Assembly (NCBI GenBank): GCA_009926245.1
Contig: RFPG01000069.1
Coordinates: forward strand, 1-6,990
Length of the DNA: 6,990 nt
Direction of reading: 5' to 3'
Origin: Sphingobacteriia bacterium
GTDB taxonomy: Bacteria; Bacteroidota; Bacteroidia; UBA7662
Shown: positions 1 to 6,330 of the stretch, piece after piece
Layout: every line of letters starts with the position of its first letter
How positions within the stretch are numbered: the stretch's first letter is position 1
The notes under the pieces: generated by a model
The model's database searches: none
The model's input: only the letters and a program-made list of their open reading frames with translations
What the model was told of the DNA's origin: nothing
Program-made: the position numbers and the translations under genes

Positions 1-134
1 CCGGTACCGGTCTGCTCCTGTATTTGGGCCGCAGCTTGGACCGCTTCATCCGGGGTTTCGGCTAAAATGCCTCGTTGAACGGCTACACCGTATTGTGATA
101 ACAATGCCTTGCCCTGATACTCGTGTATGTTCAT
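1..134 (-). CDS. sucC: Succinyl-CoA synthetase (ADP-forming) beta subunit, N-terminal fragment
   Basis: The coding strand opens with an ATG at 134 and stays open to the window edge, giving 44 codons plus two bases. The protein begins [20 protein letters not shown], which matches the very conserved N-terminus of the SucC/ATP-grasp family (NxHEYQxKxLL...GVxVxxG). It continues with the family's '[11 protein letters not shown]' type helix. By family, this subunit pairs with SucD in the TCA cycle to convert succinyl-CoA to succinate with nucleoside triphosphate formation in the cytoplasm. Only about a ninth of the usual ~390-400 residues is visible, so the nucleotide-binding and catalytic parts cannot be checked. 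There is no Shine-Dalgarno sequence before the ATG. It lies 45 bp downstream of the nqrF stop on the same strand, and no terminator is visible between them, so it may be read through from nqr. Confidence 0.9.
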   Translation of the reverse strand, partial: MNIHEYQGKALLSQYGVAVQRGILAETPDEAVQAAAQIQEQTGT

Positions 135-179
135 GTTAGGTGGTTATGAATAGAATTGAATGATGAAGGGACCCTGCAT

Positions 180-1499
180 TTAACCGCCAAAGTCATCAAA
201 GGCCACGTGCTCCTTGGGAATGCCCCAATCATCACACATTTTGAGAACGGCGGCATTCATCATTGGAGGCCCACAGAAATAGAATTCGATTTCTTCGGGC
301 TCTTTGTGTTTGCTCAGGTAGTTATCAATAAAAGATTGGTGTACAAAGCCCAAGAAACCGTCGCCGTCCCGATCATCCAAACCTTGACAGACCTTCCAAT
401 TATCTTCTGGAAGTGGCTCGGATAGAACCACATGAAAACGGAAATTCGGAAACTCCTTTTCAATGGCCCTGAACTCGTCTACGTAAAAAAGTTCTCGCTT
501 GGAACGTCCACCGTACCAATAACTCACCTTGCGACCGGTTTTGAGGGTATGAAAAAGGTGAAAAATATGGGCACGCAACGGGGCCATGCCGGCGCCACCA
601 CCGACGTAAACCATTTCCTTTTGGGTATCCTTGATAAAGAATTCACCGTAAGGACCTGAAATGGTCACCTTATCACCTGGCTTGCTGTTGAAAACAAAGG
701 AGGAGCAGACCCCTGGATTGACCTTCATCCAATCATTGGTGGCTCGATCCCAAGGAGGCGTGGCGATACGAATGTTCAGTTTGATGATATTACCCTCCGC
801 AGGATGGTTGGCCATGGAATAAGCGCGGAAGATGGGCTCCGGGTTAACCATTTTGAGGTCCCATAACTTGAATTTATCCCAGTCTTCTTTGAACTTGTCT
901 TTGCCTGCTGGGTCATCCGGCGATGGGGCAATATCAATGTTTTTGAAATCCACCGTGCAGGCAGGGACATCCACCTGAATGTAACCGCCGGCCTCAAAAT
1001 GCAAATTCTCCCCTTCGGGCAATTTGACCGTGAATTCCTTGATAAAAGTGGCCACGTTGTAATTGGAGACCACTTCGCACTCCCATTTTTTGATTCCAAA
1101 AATTTCTTCGGGAATCTGAATCTTCATGTCGTTTTTGACCTTGACTTGGCAAGCCAGGCGCCAATGCTCGGCTTGTTCCCGACGATTCAAATGCCCTTTT
1201 TCGGTGGGCAGGACATCTCCCCCACCTTCCAAAATTTGGCATTTGCACATCGCGCAGGTTCCACCGCCCCCGCAGGCCGAAGGCAAAAACAATTTACGCT
1301 CGGACAAGGTGCTAAGAAGCGTGGATCCAGCAGCCACCTTCATGGGATTCTCGGTATCCCCGTTAACGATGATTTGGACATCCCCGCTATTGACCAATTT
1401 GGCCTGAGCATACATCAGAACAAAAACCAAGAGGAGGATCACCCCTGAAAAAGCAAGGATGGAATAAAAAATGATGGATAAGGTGGCCCCGGTTAACAT
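180..1499 (-). CDS. nqrF: Na+-translocating NADH:quinone reductase subunit F (NADH dehydrogenase, 2Fe-2S/FAD)
   Basis: 439 residues. NqrF is the electron entry point of Na+-NQR: it oxidises NADH at the cytoplasmic face and passes electrons from FAD through a 2Fe-2S cluster towards the membrane subunits. Visible in order: one N-terminal membrane helix (about 8-34); a ferredoxin domain with the cluster cysteines C76, C82, C85 ([10 protein letters not shown]) and C117 (RLAC); an FAD-binding domain with RAYSMAN (225-231) and GPYGEFF (282-288); an NAD-binding domain with [10 protein letters not shown] (300-309) and FCGPPMM (408-414); and the conserved C-terminal DDFGG. It is longer than the ~408-residue Vibrio form. 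The extra length appears as one loop near 191-200 and one near 370-381, the second carrying a DRDGDG motif. The start is the ATG at 1499, 12 bp after nqrE; the leader has no Shine-Dalgarno sequence. It is the last nqr gene. No nqrM-like gene follows it; sucC does. Confidence 0.97.
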   Translation of the reverse strand: MLTGATLSIIFYSILAFSGVILLLVFVLMYAQAKLVNSGDVQIIVNGDTENPMKVAAGSTLLSTLSERKLFLPSACGGGGTCAMCKCQILEGGGDVLPTEKGHLNRREQAEHWRLACQVKVKNDMKIQIPEEIFGIKKWECEVVSNYNVATFIKEFTVKLPEGENLHFEAGGYIQVDVPACTVDFKNIDIAPSPDDPAGKDKFKEDWDKFKLWDLKMVNPEPIFRAYSMANHPAEGNIIKLNIRIATPPWDRATNDWMKVNPGVCSSFVFNSKPGDKVTISGPYGEFFIKDTQKEMVYVGGGAGMAPLRAHIFHLFHTLKTGRKVSYWYGGRSKRELFYVDEFRAIEKEFPNFRFHVVLSEPLPEDNWKVCQGLDDRDGDGFLGFVHQSFIDNYLSKHKEPEEIEFYFCGPPMMNAAVLKMCDDWGIPKEHVAFDDFGG

Positions 1500-1511
1500 C
1501 GTTTTAGAGGT

Positions 1512-2144
1512 TTAAAGTGTGATGCCCAGGAAGCTCATGAAGGCAATGCCCATCAACCCGGTCAAAATAAAGGTGATCCCCAATCCACGCAATGGAGCCG
1601 GGACATCGGAATAACGAAGACGCATCCGAATTGCGGCGATCGCCACAATCGCAATCATCCAGCCAACACCAGATCCTAAGCCAAAAACCGTTGCCTCAGC
1701 GAATTCATAATCTCGCTCCTGCATAAAAAGTGAGCCACCCAAAATCGAGCAATTCACTGCAATCAAAGGCAAGAAAATCCCAAGAGCACCGTACAATTCA
1801 GGCGATAATTTCTCCACCAACATCTCGACCAACTGCGTCATCGAAGCAATGGTTGCGATAAACATAATGAAGGCCAAGAAACTCAAATCCACCTTGGCAA
1901 GAGAGGGACTAATCCATGCAAGGGACCCTTCTTTGAGAACCTTGTTAAGAAGTAGCCAATTGAGAGGGACGGTAATCACCATGACGAAGATGACCGCAAT
2001 ACCCAATCCCAAAGCAGTTTTGACGTTCTTGGACACCGCTAGGTAGGAACACATGCCCAAGAAATAAGCAAAGATCATGTTGTCGATAAATATCGACCGA
2101 ACAAAGACGGATACTAAATCCGCAGCAAGAAATAATGGGCTCAT
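1512..2144 (-). CDS. nqrE: Na+-translocating NADH:quinone reductase subunit E (membrane subunit)
   Basis: 210 residues, almost all hydrophobic, with about six membrane segments (roughly 8-30, 43-64, 87-108, 117-138, 155-176, 186-207). NqrE and NqrD are homologous inner-membrane subunits of inverted topology that together hold an iron-sulfur centre inside the membrane, relaying electrons from NqrF. The two ligand cysteines expected from the Vibrio enzyme (C26 and C120 there) are visible as C32 in [11 protein letters not shown] and C132 in AVNCSILGG. The family signature [12 protein letters not shown] near the N-terminus is intact. The RnfA family is the closest relative, but the full nqrA-F context and the long NqrF settle the assignment as NqrE. 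The start codon overlaps the nqrD stop (ATGA), indicating translational coupling. It is the only gene here with a clear Shine-Dalgarno sequence. Confidence 0.97.
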   Translation of the reverse strand: MSPLFLAADLVSVFVRSIFIDNMIFAYFLGMCSYLAVSKNVKTALGLGIAVIFVMVITVPLNWLLLNKVLKEGSLAWISPSLAKVDLSFLAFIMFIATIASMTQLVEMLVEKLSPELYGALGIFLPLIAVNCSILGGSLFMQERDYEFAEATVFGLGSGVGWMIAIVAIAAIRMRLRYSDVPAPLRGLGITFILTGLMGIAFMSFLGITL

Positions 2145-2809
2145 TCTTTTTCCTCCAAATGTTTAGCAAAACTCCGTTGAATCCAGATATAACAGGCCAC
2201 CACAAAAAGGGCACCTGCGGGAATCATCATCAGGCCGTTATTCACATAACCCGCCTCGTAAAGGGCATCGGGTATCACCTTGAAGCCAAAAACTTTACCG
2301 CTTCCCAACAATTCTCGAACAAAGGCGACGGTTAATATGACGACCCCGTAGCCAAAACCATTTCCCAATCCATCAAGCAAAGAAGGATAGGGCTTGTTAC
2401 CCATGGCATAAGCCTCCAATCGTCCCATCACGATGCAGTTGGTGATAATCAAACCGACAAAGACAGATAATTGCTTGGAGACATCGTACATATAGGCCTT
2501 GAGCACCTGGTCCACCAAAATGACCAAGACCGAGACCACCGTAAGCTGAACGATAATGCGTATACGGGGAGGGATGGCATTGCGCATCAAGGAAATCACA
2601 AAGTTGGAGAGGGCAACCACCGCCGTCACCGAAATCGCCATGACCATGGTGGGCTTCATTTGGGTGGTTACCGCCAACGAGGAACAAATACCCAAAACCT
2701 GGATGGTTACGGGATTGTTATCTGAAAGAGGATCGGTTAGAAGTTTGCGTTCCTTCTTACCAAGCAAGGATTTTTTCTCAGCCGGTGGCTGAACGAGGAC
2801 TTCACTCAT
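2141..2809 (-). CDS. nqrD: Na+-translocating NADH:quinone reductase subunit D (membrane subunit)
   Basis: 222 residues. A hydrophilic N-terminus (about 1-30, with a [12 protein letters not shown] stretch) is followed by about six membrane segments (roughly 37-50, 53-76, 84-106, 113-130, 152-169, 190-210). It partners NqrE in holding the intramembrane iron-sulfur centre. The expected ligand cysteines are present as C42 in LGICSSLAV and C125 in TNCIVMGR. They sit 13 residues later than in the Vibrio protein (C29, C112), which fits an N-terminal extension of about that length. The [17 protein letters not shown] region is typical of NqrD/RnfE; NqrD is chosen because of the surrounding nqr genes. 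Both ends are coupled: its ATG overlaps the nqrC stop by 4 bp and its stop overlaps the nqrE start by 4 bp. No Shine-Dalgarno sequence precedes it, and the upstream bases are an AAACC tandem repeat. Confidence 0.97.
   Translation of the reverse strand: MSEVLVQPPAEKKSLLGKKERKLLTDPLSDNNPVTIQVLGICSSLAVTTQMKPTMVMAISVTAVVALSNFVISLMRNAIPPRIRIIVQLTVVSVLVILVDQVLKAYMYDVSKQLSVFVGLIITNCIVMGRLEAYAMGNKPYPSLLDGLGNGFGYGVVILTVAFVRELLGSGKVFGFKVIPDALYEAGYVNNGLMMIPAGALFVVACYIWIQRSFAKHLEEKE
2145..2156 (-). promoter_or_regulatory. Shine-Dalgarno sequence of nqrE
   Basis: The coding strand reads GGAGGA at 2156-2151, six bases before the nqrE ATG. It lies inside the last codons of nqrD, where it encodes part of the Glu-rich HLEEKE end. 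Spacing and sequence are near ideal for the anti-Shine-Dalgarno. It is the only such signal among the eight starts in this window, so it may partly be a by-product of the GAG-GAA glutamate codons. Confidence 0.7.
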
Positions 2810-3528
2810 AGGGCTTGGTTTGGTTTGGTTTGATTTTGGATGTATCGGAGATAAAAAGCAATGTCTTCCTGTAGCATTTTACTTACACCGTTGGACGTAA
2901 TGGTACCGCCACTAATTGCATCCACCGCATGCGGCATGGATGCATCGTGCTTGCCCTTTTCAACCTTCACAGAAACGAATTGTCCCTGATCGTTCAAAAT
3001 TTTCTTGTTGTTAAACTGCATTTCGAAACCATCGGTATTAATCTCAGCACCCAGTCCCGGGGTTTCTCCTTTGTGGTCAAAAATGGCTGATTTGACCGTG
3101 TTACCATCTTGATCCAGAGCGAGATAACCCCAAATAGGGCCCCACAATCCAACGCCCGCCATCTGCAGCAGATACGTCACTTTTCCCTGAGGATCTTTGT
3201 AGATATACAATGGGTAACGGACTTTGTAACCAGGGTCTTTGGATTGAAGTTTTTTCTCCAAGGCAAGGTCTAGACTTATAGCGGTCACACCTTCAATGGC
3301 CTTCCCCTGATCATCAATCACAACTCCCTGAACCAGCTCGTCAAATTTCTTGTAATCATTGGGGCCTGTGAGACCGACCAAGGAAAGAATGTTTTGTTGT
3401 TTTTCTTTGAGCACGTTCTCATCCTGCGCAGGTTTGAGAATGGTGGCCGCCGCCGCCAGCAAGGCAGCAGATATCGTCGTCACCACCAAGGCGAAGATGA
3501 TGGTGCCAGAATTTCCTTTGGTTGACAT
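2806..3528 (-). CDS. nqrC: Na+-translocating NADH:quinone reductase subunit C (covalent FMN subunit)
   Basis: 240 residues. A single N-terminal membrane helix (about 8-31) anchors a large soluble FMN-binding domain exposed on the outer (periplasmic) side. The FMN is attached by a phosphoester bond to a threonine, a modification made by the flavin transferase ApbE in this family. The attachment motif is visible as DAISGGT (203-209), so T209 is the predicted flavinylated residue; the Vibrio equivalent is T225. The usual Ala just before the Thr is Gly here. Other family features are GLWGPIWGYLALD (128-139) and HKGETPGLGAEI (152-163), both typical of FMN_bind proteins. The protein ends in a polar QTKPNQAL tail encoded by a small repeat. 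The ATG at 3528 has no Shine-Dalgarno sequence and is 71 bp downstream of nqrB; the stop overlaps nqrD by 4 bp. Confidence 0.96.
   Translation of the reverse strand: MSTKGNSGTIIFALVVTTISAALLAAAATILKPAQDENVLKEKQQNILSLVGLTGPNDYKKFDELVQGVVIDDQGKAIEGVTAISLDLALEKKLQSKDPGYKVRYPLYIYKDPQGKVTYLLQMAGVGLWGPIWGYLALDQDGNTVKSAIFDHKGETPGLGAEINTDGFEMQFNNKKILNDQGQFVSVKVEKGKHDASMPHAVDAISGGTITSNGVSKMLQEDIAFYLRYIQNQTKPNQAL
2812..2831 (-). repeat. Pentanucleotide tandem repeat at the nqrC/nqrD junction
   Basis: Three exact AAACC units on the minus strand (2831-2817) are followed by one near-copy, AAGCC (2816-2812). They encode the TKPNQA part of the NqrC tail and end only two bases before the start of the ATGA that joins nqrC to nqrD. 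Because five is not a multiple of three, gain or loss of a unit would shift the frame at the NqrC end. Confidence 0.75.
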
Positions 3529-3599
3529 GGGTCTATTTTGGAGATGTTATCTAAAAAGGTCTCGAGAAAAATTATCGAATAAGAATTTCAAACCTGAGG

Positions 3600-4790
3600 T
3601 TATGCAAGGGCTCCCCGGCCGGCGAGACGCTTATTACGTCGGGCAATATTGGCCTGAACAACATAATAGTCGATGAGAGGAGCCATCACGTTTCCAAACA
3701 AAATGGCCAACATAATGCCCTCGGGATAGGCCGGGTTAAAAACTCGGATCATAACAGCCATCATTCCAACCAACAAGCCATAAATCCATTTGCCCGTACC
3801 CGTATGCGCTGCCGTCACCGGATCGGTCGCCATAAAGACCGCACCGAATAGTAAACCGCCCATGGCCAGATGCAAATAATAGGGCATGTTCATAAAGGGC
3901 GTCAAACCAATACCATTGAAAATCAATCCCATCAAAAGGGCCCCAAGAACCACGCTCAGCATGATGACGCCGGAACCGATCCCCGTAAGGATCAAGAATG
4001 CAGCACCCAGAAGAATCGCGATTTTGGAAGTCTCGCCGATGGAACCAGGAATCAAACCCACCACCATATCCTGCAATGAATAATTCCAAGTTTGGTCTGC
4101 AGAAATCTTAAAAGGGGAACCGGTGGCTGCGGCATTGGCAAGAGCCGTCGCACCGCTGTAAACATCCGGCTTCTCCGAAATCCAAACCTGATCCCCACTC
4201 ATAAAAGTTGGATAGGCGAAAAACAAAAAGACTCGGGCGGTGAGTGCCACATTGAGCACGTTCATTCCGGTGCCGCCGAAGACTTCCTTGGCAAAGACAA
4301 CCGCAAAAGCGGTGGCCAAGCCTACCATCCAGAGTGGAATATCCGGGGGCAATACCAAGGGTATAAGCATACCCGATACGAGGAAACCTTCGTTAATGGC
4401 ATGGCCTTTCTTAGAGGCCACAAAAAACTCGATCCCCAAACCAACCGTATACGAAACCACCACAATCGGCAAAACCTTGATAGCTCCGTACAGCACTTTG
4501 TCCCAAAAGCCCACCATGGGTGAACCCACGAATTCGCCCAAGGCCAAAAAATGTTGATGACCCACATTAAAAATGCCAAATAGCAAGGAGGGAACCATCG
4601 CAAGGATCACAAAAAACATAGTCCTTTTGAGGTCAATACCCGCTTTGATATGGGTTCCACCCGTGCTGACCCGGTCAGGTGTAAAGAGGAACGTGGCGAA
4701 ACCGTCAAAAAGGGTATGAAACTGGGCGTATTTCCCTCCTTTTTCAAAGTCGGGACGTAGCTCCAATATTTTCTTTTTTAGAAAGTCCAT
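3600..4790 (-). CDS. nqrB: Na+-translocating NADH:quinone reductase subunit B (membrane subunit, covalent FMN, quinone site)
   Basis: 396 residues, a little shorter than the ~412-415 of the Vibrio protein. NqrB is the largest membrane subunit; it carries a covalent FMN and riboflavin and is where quinone reduction and Na+ translocation are centred. Visible in order: a soluble N-terminus including PDFEKGGKY (13-21) and FDGFATFLFTP (28-38); a first membrane helix from about 57; NEGFLVSGMLIPLVLPPDIPLW (133-154); FGGTGMNVLNVALTARVFLFFAYP (171-194); the flavinylation motif DVYSGAT (209-215), predicting FMN on T215 (T236 in Vibrio); FMATDPVTAAHTGTGKW (319-335); and FNPAYPEGIMLAILFGN (351-367) near the C-terminus. 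About ten membrane segments are apparent. RnfD is the related family, but the length and context favour NqrB. The start is the ATG at 4790; there is no Shine-Dalgarno sequence. It lies 52 bp after nqrA and 71 bp before nqrC. Confidence 0.97.
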   Translation of the reverse strand: MDFLKKKILELRPDFEKGGKYAQFHTLFDGFATFLFTPDRVSTGGTHIKAGIDLKRTMFFVILAMVPSLLFGIFNVGHQHFLALGEFVGSPMVGFWDKVLYGAIKVLPIVVVSYTVGLGIEFFVASKKGHAINEGFLVSGMLIPLVLPPDIPLWMVGLATAFAVVFAKEVFGGTGMNVLNVALTARVFLFFAYPTFMSGDQVWISEKPDVYSGATALANAAATGSPFKISADQTWNYSLQDMVVGLIPGSIGETSKIAILLGAAFLILTGIGSGVIMLSVVLGALLMGLIFNGIGLTPFMNMPYYLHLAMGGLLFGAVFMATDPVTAAHTGTGKWIYGLLVGMMAVMIRVFNPAYPEGIMLAILFGNVMAPLIDYYVVQANIARRNKRLAGRGALA

Positions 4791-4842
4791 GGGGAATCTA
4801 TAGGTATAACAATTTGATTAGTAATGTATTGAGAGTCTTTTT

Positions 4843-6198
4843 TTATTGCTCTTCGGAAATCAACATATCCAGGCCCTGCCTCACCATTTGCTGAACAGGA
4901 ATCTTGGAGGTGCACACAAATTCGCAAAGGGCCACGTCCTCTTCATCCAATTCGTGGAGGCCTAGTTGCTCCATCTCTTCAATATCCTGGTAATGAATGG
5001 CTTTGAGTAGGTAGGTGGGTAGAATGTCCATGGGCAGGACTTTTTCGTACTGTCCCGTCATCACAAAAGCCCTTTCTTCACCGTGCGTATTGGTGTTTAC
5101 GTTGTAGGTGCGATTGCTGAGCCAACCTGACAAAAATGATTTGGAGATGTCAGGGCGGGCATAGGATGGTAAGAGCCAGCCCAAGAATTCCAAATCGCGT
5201 CCTTCAGGAATCACACTAAGCTGGTCGTTATAAAATCCAAGGAATCCATCCGAGGACACTTGCTCACCACTGAGCACATCTCCCGATACGGCGCGGTGAT
5301 CACCAGGCTGTAAGCCAGCCGACTCCAACAATTCGTGCACCGAGCCACCCACCAAAGACTGGGCATAACCGGGTTTGGTCAACGAGGAACCACCAACAGC
5401 CACCCAGCGACGGGCATCGTAATACCCGGTCAAGAATAGGCGACCCAAGATGATCACATCCGCCGGGGTCATGGTCCAAACACAATCACCTTTGGCAATC
5501 GGTGACAGGTGATGCATTTGAATACCCACATTACCGCTGGGGTGGGGACCTTCAAAGGCCTGCTTTTGAACCCCCGCTGCATTTGTGATATGCGATGAGC
5601 GAGTCTTGGAAGCGTGCGTGTGCAAATGAACCTTCCCGGGGCATAATTGATTGAGGGCCTTGAGACCTTCGGCAAAAGCGGCCGGATCTTGGTCCACTTG
5701 AAAATCCCGATCTGCCGCCATGGGCGCGGTATTAAAAGCAGAAATAACGATGCAGCGAGGTTGGGCATCGGGCCGCGCCATCCGATTGTATGGCCGCTGA
5801 CGCAGGTGGGCCCAGGCGCCCGCCATCATCATTTTGGCTTTGACCCCTTCGGCGCCCAGATCCTCCGGGCGGCCCGAACCAAAGTCGATGTATTGAGTTT
5901 CCCCATCGCCTTGTAGGACGATGGCTTCCAAAAGCCTTTTGGCCCCTCTTTGAATGGCAAGAACCTTGCCGCTCATGGGACTGCAAACAAAAAGGCCGGG
6001 CTGTTCCTTGTCTTCCAACAAAGGAGTACCCGCGCTGACCGCAGCCCCTTCTTCAACCAAAAGCCTGAACTTTTGGTAGCGAAATACGGTGGGACGAACG
6101 GCGCAGGTTCGGTTGGCAATGGAAAGCCGGGATGAGGTGGCGGGGGTGCCGGCAAGTTGGATGTCGTACCCTTTGCGAAGTCGGATGGTTGATGCCAT
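4843..6198 (-). CDS. nqrA: Na+-translocating NADH:quinone reductase subunit A
   Basis: 451 residues from the ATG at 6198. NqrA is a peripheral cytoplasmic subunit that docks on NqrB; ubiquinone binding has been attributed to it. Visible: the N-terminal TIRLRKGYDIQLAGTP; a biotinyl/lipoyl-like stretch with VEEGAAVSAGTPLLEDKEQPG and SPMSGKV; AHLRQRPYNR (130-139); GPHPSGNVG (217-225); LFLTGYYDARRWVAVGG; SGDVLSG; LSVIPEGRDLEFLGWLLP; TNTHGEERAFV; and LDEEDVALCEFVC ending at about 429, all standard NqrA landmarks. A longer reading from a TTG at 6231 would add 11 residues (including SVFLGRNTT) that match nothing in the family. That stretch also overlaps the candidate promoter, so I take the ATG. First gene of the operon and the divergent partner of the plug gene. 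The leader has no Shine-Dalgarno sequence. Confidence 0.96.
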   Translation of the reverse strand: MASTIRLRKGYDIQLAGTPATSSRLSIANRTCAVRPTVFRYQKFRLLVEEGAAVSAGTPLLEDKEQPGLFVCSPMSGKVLAIQRGAKRLLEAIVLQGDGETQYIDFGSGRPEDLGAEGVKAKMMMAGAWAHLRQRPYNRMARPDAQPRCIVISAFNTAPMAADRDFQVDQDPAAFAEGLKALNQLCPGKVHLHTHASKTRSSHITNAAGVQKQAFEGPHPSGNVGIQMHHLSPIAKGDCVWTMTPADVIILGRLFLTGYYDARRWVAVGGSSLTKPGYAQSLVGGSVHELLESAGLQPGDHRAVSGDVLSGEQVSSDGFLGFYNDQLSVIPEGRDLEFLGWLLPSYARPDISKSFLSGWLSNRTYNVNTNTHGEERAFVMTGQYEKVLPMDILPTYLLKAIHYQDIEEMEQLGLHELDEEDVALCEFVCTSKIPVQQMVRQGLDMLISEEQ

Positions 6199-6330
6199 GG
6201 TTGTATTGCGGCCCAAAAATACACTCCTCAAACACTAGCAACACAAAAAATCCCCGAAATATTCTTCCCATTACAAGAAAAAAATCCTATCGGAGGGTAC
6301 GTCATAGCCGATTCGAGCGTAAGATTGGTC
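6199..6330. other. Divergent intergenic region between nqrA and the plug gene
   Basis: 132 bp with no coding potential that I can support. It is A/T-rich in the middle, with A runs near 6245-6250 and 6278-6284, and contains the leftward nqr promoter candidate. For the rightward plug gene I see no convincing promoter: the best -7-like string, TAAGATTG just before the start, has one mismatch and no well-placed TTG upstream. A GGAGGG at 6292-6297 is over 30 bases from the ATG, too far to serve as a ribosome binding site. Confidence 0.5.
6214..6247 (-). promoter_or_regulatory. Candidate Bacteroidota-type promoter of the nqr operon
   Basis: On the minus strand a perfect match to the Bacteroidota -7 element TAnnTTTG (TATTTTTG) lies at 6221-6214. 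Upstream are a TTTG at 6247-6244 (22 bp spacing) and a TTG at 6241-6239 (17 bp spacing). Both fall within the described TTG-N17-23-TAnnTTTG range. If used, transcription would start near 6207-6210, leaving only about 10 bases before the nqrA ATG at 6198. The T-rich run in between is consistent with a promoter but makes chance matches easier. There is no mapped transcript to confirm it. Confidence 0.55.

Noticed and set aside
168..177. AGGGACCCT as a terminator between nqrF and sucC
   Set aside because: A four-base stem with a one-base centre cannot form a stable hairpin, and no T run follows.
999..1448. 149-codon open frame on the plus strand opposite nqrF
   Set aside because: It lies wholly antisense to the well-conserved nqrF ferredoxin region and its translation has no recognisable domain. 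The openness is a by-product of nqrF codon use.
3529..3599. Internal promoter in the 71-bp nqrB-nqrC gap
   Set aside because: The best -7-like string (TAATTTTT) has a mismatch at the conserved G, and the nearest upstream TTTG is only 14 bp away, outside the expected spacing.
4092..4523. 143-codon open frame on the plus strand opposite nqrB
   Set aside because: Antisense to conserved NqrB membrane segments. The product is low-complexity and polar, as expected of a reverse complement of hydrophobic codons.
180..6198. Rnf complex instead of Na+-NQR
   Set aside because: The locus has NqrA and a ferredoxin-FAD-NAD NqrF ending in DDFGG. It lacks RnfB and the NADH-binding RnfC type subunit, so the operon is nqr.
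6199..6231. TTG start giving NqrA 11 extra residues
   Set aside because: The extra residues are not NqrA-like and overlap the promoter candidate. The ATG at 6198 matches the family N-terminus.
6321..6330. TAAGATTG as a promoter element for the plug gene
   Set aside because: One mismatch to TAnnTTTG, no TTG at suitable spacing, and it abuts the start codon.
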